A DNA stretch of 64,000 nucleotides, taken from positions 6,448,001 through 6,512,000 of the forward strand of contig NZ_CP073714.1 of NCBI RefSeq assembly GCF_023101145.1, given 5' to 3'. Every line of letters begins with the position of its first letter. The first letter of the stretch is position 1. Below are positions 60,618 to 64,000 of this stretch, piece by piece. The DNA is from Paenibacillus pabuli (GTDB lineage: Bacteria; Bacillota; Bacilli; Paenibacillales; Paenibacillaceae). The translations under genes and the position numbers were made by a program. The notes beneath the pieces were generated by a model. That model did not search any database. It saw nothing but the letters and a program-made list of their open reading frames with translations, and was not told the DNA's origin.

Positions 60618-61517
60618 CTACTCCATGAATGAGCGGAACATCCGTTCCGTGCGGAACAGGATGAACACGAGCGCCATGATGCAAAGCGCCATCAATACTG
60701 CCGCCGCCGACACTTTCTGAATATCCAGGGACAAAAACATGTTGTTCATGTAATGCTGCATCATATAAATGCGATCGTGTGGGTAAGGGCCGGCAACCAG
60801 ATACGTCTCGCGGAACACCTTGAACGAATTCAACACGGACATCAGTACGACCAGAAACGTCGTCGGCGTCAAGTAAATGAGCGTGATGCCGAACAGCTTG
60901 CGCACAGGCCCGGCCCCTTCCAGATCGGCGATCTCATAATATTGCCCCGGAATGTTCTGCAAGCCTGCCAGAAACAGAATGACGTTGTAACCGATGTTTT
61001 TCCATATATAAACCAAGATGATTACAAAACCGGCCCATTCCGACTTCATCCAATCTCGTCGGTCAAGGCCGAAGTGCTGCATAACCGCATTGATAGCCCC
61101 ATTCCAATCGAACAGGATCTGCCAGACTAGCACGATTGAAGCGACCGGCACGACCAACGGCAGCACATAAGCTGTACGCAGCCAATTCCGAAGGAACACC
61201 CGCTGATTCAAAAACAGTGCGAGCAATAGCGATATAGCGACGAGAATCGGCACGCTGATCGCGGTGAACAAGAAGGTGTTGGACGCTGCTTTCTGGAACG
61301 AAGAACTGAGCAGCAGTTCCTTGTAGTTCGAAAAGGTGAGGCCGCCCCCCAATCGGTCTTCGAATGAGCCCAGAATGCTCTGTCCGAACGGAATGAGGTA
61401 GAAGATGGAAAACCCCACTAAGCTTGGAGCAAGCAGCCAGAATGCGCCCATTGCTTCCGATCGAATAACCCGCGAGATGCGGCTGCTGAAGACGTTTAAG
61501 GTCGCTTCGTTCTTCAT
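60618..61517 (-). CDS. ABC permease, CUT1 type (MalF/UgpA-like)
   Basis: The 299-residue permease has six helices. Typical parts are FWLLAPSLVGFSIFYLIPFG at the N terminus and the EAA loop QYYEIADLEGAGPVRKLFGI. It pairs with the MalG-like permease to form the membrane channel. Its start overlaps the stop of the histidine kinase gene (ATGA), which couples the sensor to the transporter. The substrate is unknown, but the class usually moves oligosaccharides or other polyols. Confidence 0.9.
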   Translation of the reverse strand: MKNEATLNVFSSRISRVIRSEAMGAFWLLAPSLVGFSIFYLIPFGQSILGSFEDRLGGGLTFSNYKELLLSSSFQKAASNTFLFTAISVPILVAISLLLALFLNQRVFLRNWLRTAYVLPLVVPVASIVLVWQILFDWNGAINAVMQHFGLDRRDWMKSEWAGFVIILVYIWKNIGYNVILFLAGLQNIPGQYYEIADLEGAGPVRKLFGITLIYLTPTTFLVVLMSVLNSFKVFRETYLVAGPYPHDRIYMMQHYMNNMFLSLDIQKVSAAAVLMALCIMALVFILFRTERMFRSFME

Positions 61518-62959
61518 TCTCTGTCCTCCTTGGCAAGCTTCAGCCGAAAGCTGACGCCCGATTGTTCATTGCTCACCTCGATCTGCGCCCCGCAGCTGGT
61601 CAAGATTTGCCTGACGATGGCAAGACCAAGCCCGAACTGGCCGCCCGCCCCCGTGCGGTACGGTTCAAACAAGTCTTTCAGCATTGCGGCTTCGAGTAGT
61701 GGTCCGTCATTACGAATTTCAATGATTCGTGTGCGGGACTCGTCCACGGAAGCCGTGATGGAAATTTGTCTATGGGCATAGCGGATTTGATTGTCCAGCA
61801 AATTTTCAAACACGACCCGCCATTGCTCAACATTGCCGTGGATTCGCCAAGAAGGCGGTTCAACAATCCAATGAAGCGCCGGTCGACGGAAGCGCAGCCG
61901 CTCCACCGTGCCTTGGACCACATCAGCGATGTTAAACCATTGGTGGGGAACCTCGCGCGAAGAAACGTACTGTAGTCTGCTAAGCGATATCAGTTCGTAA
62001 ATCCGCTCCATGATCCGGTCGGACTCCTGCAGGATGGTGTCCACGCTTCCCTCCATCGTTCCTCTCGGATAAATGCCGTCAACAATGGACTGCGCATAGT
62101 TTCGAATAATCATCACAGGCGTTTTTAACTCATGAGAAATGTTTTGCAGCAGCGCTTGCTGCGTCTCATCCTGGCGAAGCAGCCGCTGGCGCATTTCGTC
62201 GAAGGCGAGGGACAGCTTGCCAATCTCGTCTCTTCGTCCCGACTCGAACGGTTCATGCCAGTTGCCCTCCGACATTCGTTTCACTTGGCGCTTCATCCGG
62301 GTGAGCGGGCCGGATAAATACCGAGCGAGCCAGATGCAAGGAATCGAGCTGAGTATCATAAATGCGATCAGAAGCAGCAGCAAGTTGCGGAACATTGCTC
62401 CGGTCATCTCATTGCGATACTCCGACCATGCATAGGAGATCAGTACGCTTGAGCCGCCATTCGAGGCTTTGGAGATGGCGTAAAAAAGGATGTGGCCATC
62501 CACTTTGACTGCGTTAGTCTCAAGCGCCTTTAATTGCCCGGCGGCCTCCTGCTCGAGCCGCTTGGTTAATGAATCGGGCAAGCTCCTGTCACTGTTCAGA
62601 AAATACGCTTTCCCTTCCACCAATAATAAATGGCCGATCGCGGGCCCGCCCATGTATCCGGTCGGCTGAACTTTTTCGAATCGTCCGTCTGCGAGATCGT
62701 CATCCGGCGCCGCTTGATCCGTTGGCAGGGTCATCTTTAACCCTACACCGCCGTCATCTCTTAACTCTAGATGTCCTTTATCAGAAATGTCCGCAACAAA
62801 GTTTAATTGCTGCTGGGAATCCCGAATCATCGCGTAGGTTTGCTCGGTAAAAAAGCTTTTCAGCAGATAGGGGAGAACCGAGGCCATCATCAAAAATAAG
62901 CAAAGCAACAAAGCGGCGAAGACGAACCATATTTTGATTGCCAAAGGCCAATGCTTCAT
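61514..62959 (-). CDS. Sensor histidine kinase (HAMP type)
   Basis: The 481-residue kinase has membrane helices at about 9-31 and 190-212 with a 155-residue extracytoplasmic sensor between. HAMP follows (213-265), then HisKA with His276 (LLQNISHELKTPVMIIRNYA), and HATPase_c with NLLDNQIRYAHRQ, IEIRNDGP and FGLGLAIVRQIL. It overlaps the regulator gene by ATGA and the permease gene by four bases. The sensor may detect the ligand of the transporter or cell-envelope stress; no motif settles this. N-box is slightly atypical (NQIRYA). Confidence 0.9.
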   Translation of the reverse strand: MKHWPLAIKIWFVFAALLLCLFLMMASVLPYLLKSFFTEQTYAMIRDSQQQLNFVADISDKGHLELRDDGGVGLKMTLPTDQAAPDDDLADGRFEKVQPTGYMGGPAIGHLLLVEGKAYFLNSDRSLPDSLTKRLEQEAAGQLKALETNAVKVDGHILFYAISKASNGGSSVLISYAWSEYRNEMTGAMFRNLLLLLIAFMILSSIPCIWLARYLSGPLTRMKRQVKRMSEGNWHEPFESGRRDEIGKLSLAFDEMRQRLLRQDETQQALLQNISHELKTPVMIIRNYAQSIVDGIYPRGTMEGSVDTILQESDRIMERIYELISLSRLQYVSSREVPHQWFNIADVVQGTVERLRFRRPALHWIVEPPSWRIHGNVEQWRVVFENLLDNQIRYAHRQISITASVDESRTRIIEIRNDGPLLEAAMLKDLFEPYRTGAGGQFGLGLAIVRQILTSCGAQIEVSNEQSGVSFRLKLAKEDRE

Positions 62960-63642
62960 CGTTTCACCAACCTATACCCGAGGCCGTATAAGGTTTCCAA
63001 CCGCAGCTCCGGCATTTTTTTTCGCAATCGCCAGATGAGATCGTCCACGACGCGGTCCGAGCCGAAGTAGTCCCGACCCCAGACCTCATTCAAAATATGT
63101 TCGCGCTGCACGACCAATCCGGCATGCGACACAAAATAGTGCAGCAGATCGAATTCCTTAGATGTCAGCTCCACTTCTTTTCCCGAACTCTCCCTCACAA
63201 TGCGGGCTTGTCTATCAATCGTATAGGGCGGATATTCGTTCTGTGCAATCGGCGCAGCAGACTGTGTATGAAGTGCTTTTCCATAAATGCGCTCCAACAG
63301 CTTGCTGACGCGGATGATGAGCTCGCGCGTCTGAAACGGCTTAGCCAAGTAGTCGTCGCTACCCAGCTCCAGGCCGTTAATCCGGTCCAGATCGGAATCC
63401 CGCGCAGAAATAAAGATAACTGGAATGGACTCGTTTGCTTTACGGATCTCGCGAATGAGTTGATAGCCGTCTATTCCGGGAAGCATAATATCCAGTATCC
63501 ACAGATGAGGCTCCTGCGTTATCGCACGTTTGGCTTCCTCCCCATCCTTAAAGGAAACAACATTCCAGCCTTCCCGCCGCAAGTATGAACAAATGAGCTG
63601 ATTTAAACTGACTTCGTCCTCAACAAGATAGATGGTATACAA
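62956..63642 (-). CDS. OmpR-family response regulator
   Basis: The 228-residue protein has a receiver with Asp51 (LWILDIMLPGIDGYQLIREI), FISARDSDLDR and Lys in DDYLAKPFQ, and a winged-helix output domain (VELTSKEFDLLHYFVSHAGL, SDRVVDDLIWRLRKKMPELR, LYGLGYRLVKR). It is the first gene of the eight-gene minus-strand operon, and GGGGAG stands ten bases before the ATG. With the overlapping kinase it forms the control module of the transporter/sigma unit. The binding site is not evident in the 180 bases upstream. Confidence 0.92.
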   Translation of the reverse strand: MYTIYLVEDEVSLNQLICSYLRREGWNVVSFKDGEEAKRAITQEPHLWILDIMLPGIDGYQLIREIRKANESIPVIFISARDSDLDRINGLELGSDDYLAKPFQTRELIIRVSKLLERIYGKALHTQSAAPIAQNEYPPYTIDRQARIVRESSGKEVELTSKEFDLLHYFVSHAGLVVQREHILNEVWGRDYFGSDRVVDDLIWRLRKKMPELRLETLYGLGYRLVKR

Positions 63643-63825
63643 GATGATCTCCCCTTTGTGGGCCTATTTACAACTTACCAAATCAATTCAGCAGAAATAT
63701 CTTAAGATTATCGGAAATTGTCTGAGCGCGTTGCAGCGAACACCATAAATTTAATTAGAATGTGAAATCTGTATCCAGTTCGGGCTATTTGGAGGACCGA
63801 GTGTTTCGTAATACAATTCGACAAC

Positions 63826-63912
63826 GATCGGATTACCGGCTTATATCGGACTGCGATCGACGTCATGCTTCAAGGGATAGAGAAACACATAAATTTTTTC
63901 ACCCAAAAATGA
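63826..63912 (+). pseudogene. Tail of a second tetR gene
   Basis: The plus strand reads DRITGLYRTAIDVMLQGIEK followed by seven residues and TGA at 63910. The tetR gene at 53201-53794 ends ERIVGLYRTAIDLLLQGIAM, a clear match. Upstream of 63826 the likeness stops, so only the 3' end of this copy is present. It precedes an operator-like site and an MFS gene, as in the left copy. Confidence 0.75.
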
Positions 63913-63929
63913 CCGGACGGTCAGTTTAA
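63911..63929. promoter_or_regulatory. TetR operator-like site before the second MFS gene
   Basis: GACCGGACGGTCAGTTTA has inverted arms GACCG/CGGTC and corresponds to the complement of the site at 53166-53182. The intact left repressor could act here too. Confidence 0.6.
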
Positions 63930-63953
63930 TGCAGTCTATTAGGGAATATGTTT

Positions 63954-64000
63954 ATGAAAGCATTGTTCACCAACCGGGTATTCCGAATCGTGGCGTTCGC
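63954..64000 (+). CDS. Second MFS exporter, N terminus only (runs off the window)
   Basis: The first 15 codons read MKALFTNRVFRIVAF, nearly the same as MKALISNKVFRIVAF of the left MFS gene, with about four-fifths identity at DNA level by eye. AGGGA stands nine bases before the ATG. It follows a truncated tetR tail and an operator-like site. The orientation is opposite to the left copy. It is a diverged paralogue, not a fresh duplicate. Confidence 0.75.
   Translation, partial: MKALFTNRVFRIVAF

Overview
The window looks like the chromosome of a Paenibacillus or close relative. The evidence is Gram-positive Shine-Dalgarno sites (AGGAGG), rho-independent terminators after most units, a sigma-B partner-switching operon, an S-layer-homology protein, a sortase with an LPKTG substrate, a Bacillus-type xyl regulon with a cre site, and an L-box riboswitch. 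I saw no tRNA, rRNA, CRISPR array, transposase or integrase.

Left part (1-14.7 kb): a stress-signalling operon on the minus strand reads REC-PP2C phosphatase, triple-receiver hybrid kinase, CheR-type methyltransferase, soluble hybrid kinase, RsbV, RsbW. It resembles the RsbY/RsbK/RsbM system of Bacillus cereus. Next come small stress-type genes (YflT-like, DUF948, DUF1328), each unit preceded by a GTTTC-N14-GGKTA element that fits a sigma-B promoter, then a secreted TE-rich protein, a CDF metal exporter and an ABC-F protein.

14.8-27.4 kb: an NAPE-PLD-like metallo-hydrolase; a CydAB-like terminal oxidase with a downstream CydS-like small subunit and an upstream 34-residue membrane peptide; a divergent sensor kinase and OmpR regulator; an unknown protein; a CvfC-type HEAT protein; and a lysine riboswitch driving a LysP-like permease.

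26.7-40.8 kb is a cell-surface region: sortase and convergent LPKTG adhesin, secreted transglutaminase-like protein, SLH protein, hydrolase, KDPG aldolase and two glycosyltransferases.

41-51 kb: xylB, xylA and divergent xylR; a small membrane protein; trxB with a glutaredoxin-like gene; a ZIP transporter; and a P1B-4-type metal ATPase with two Fur-box-like sites.

51-64 kb looks accessory and by eye is richer in GC. It starts with gene debris and a GntR regulator without a partner operon. A TetR/MFS pair follows on the minus strand, and a second, diverged tetR-tail/MFS copy lies in the opposite orientation at the right edge. Between them is one compact minus-strand operon: OmpR regulator, histidine kinase, two sugar-type ABC permeases, HlyD/MacA-like adaptor, lipoprotein solute-binding protein, ECF sigma factor, and a decayed multi-repeat Ig-like (Big) surface protein. 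It has no ATPase and no anti-sigma gene. This unusual combination is my main candidate for an undescribed system.
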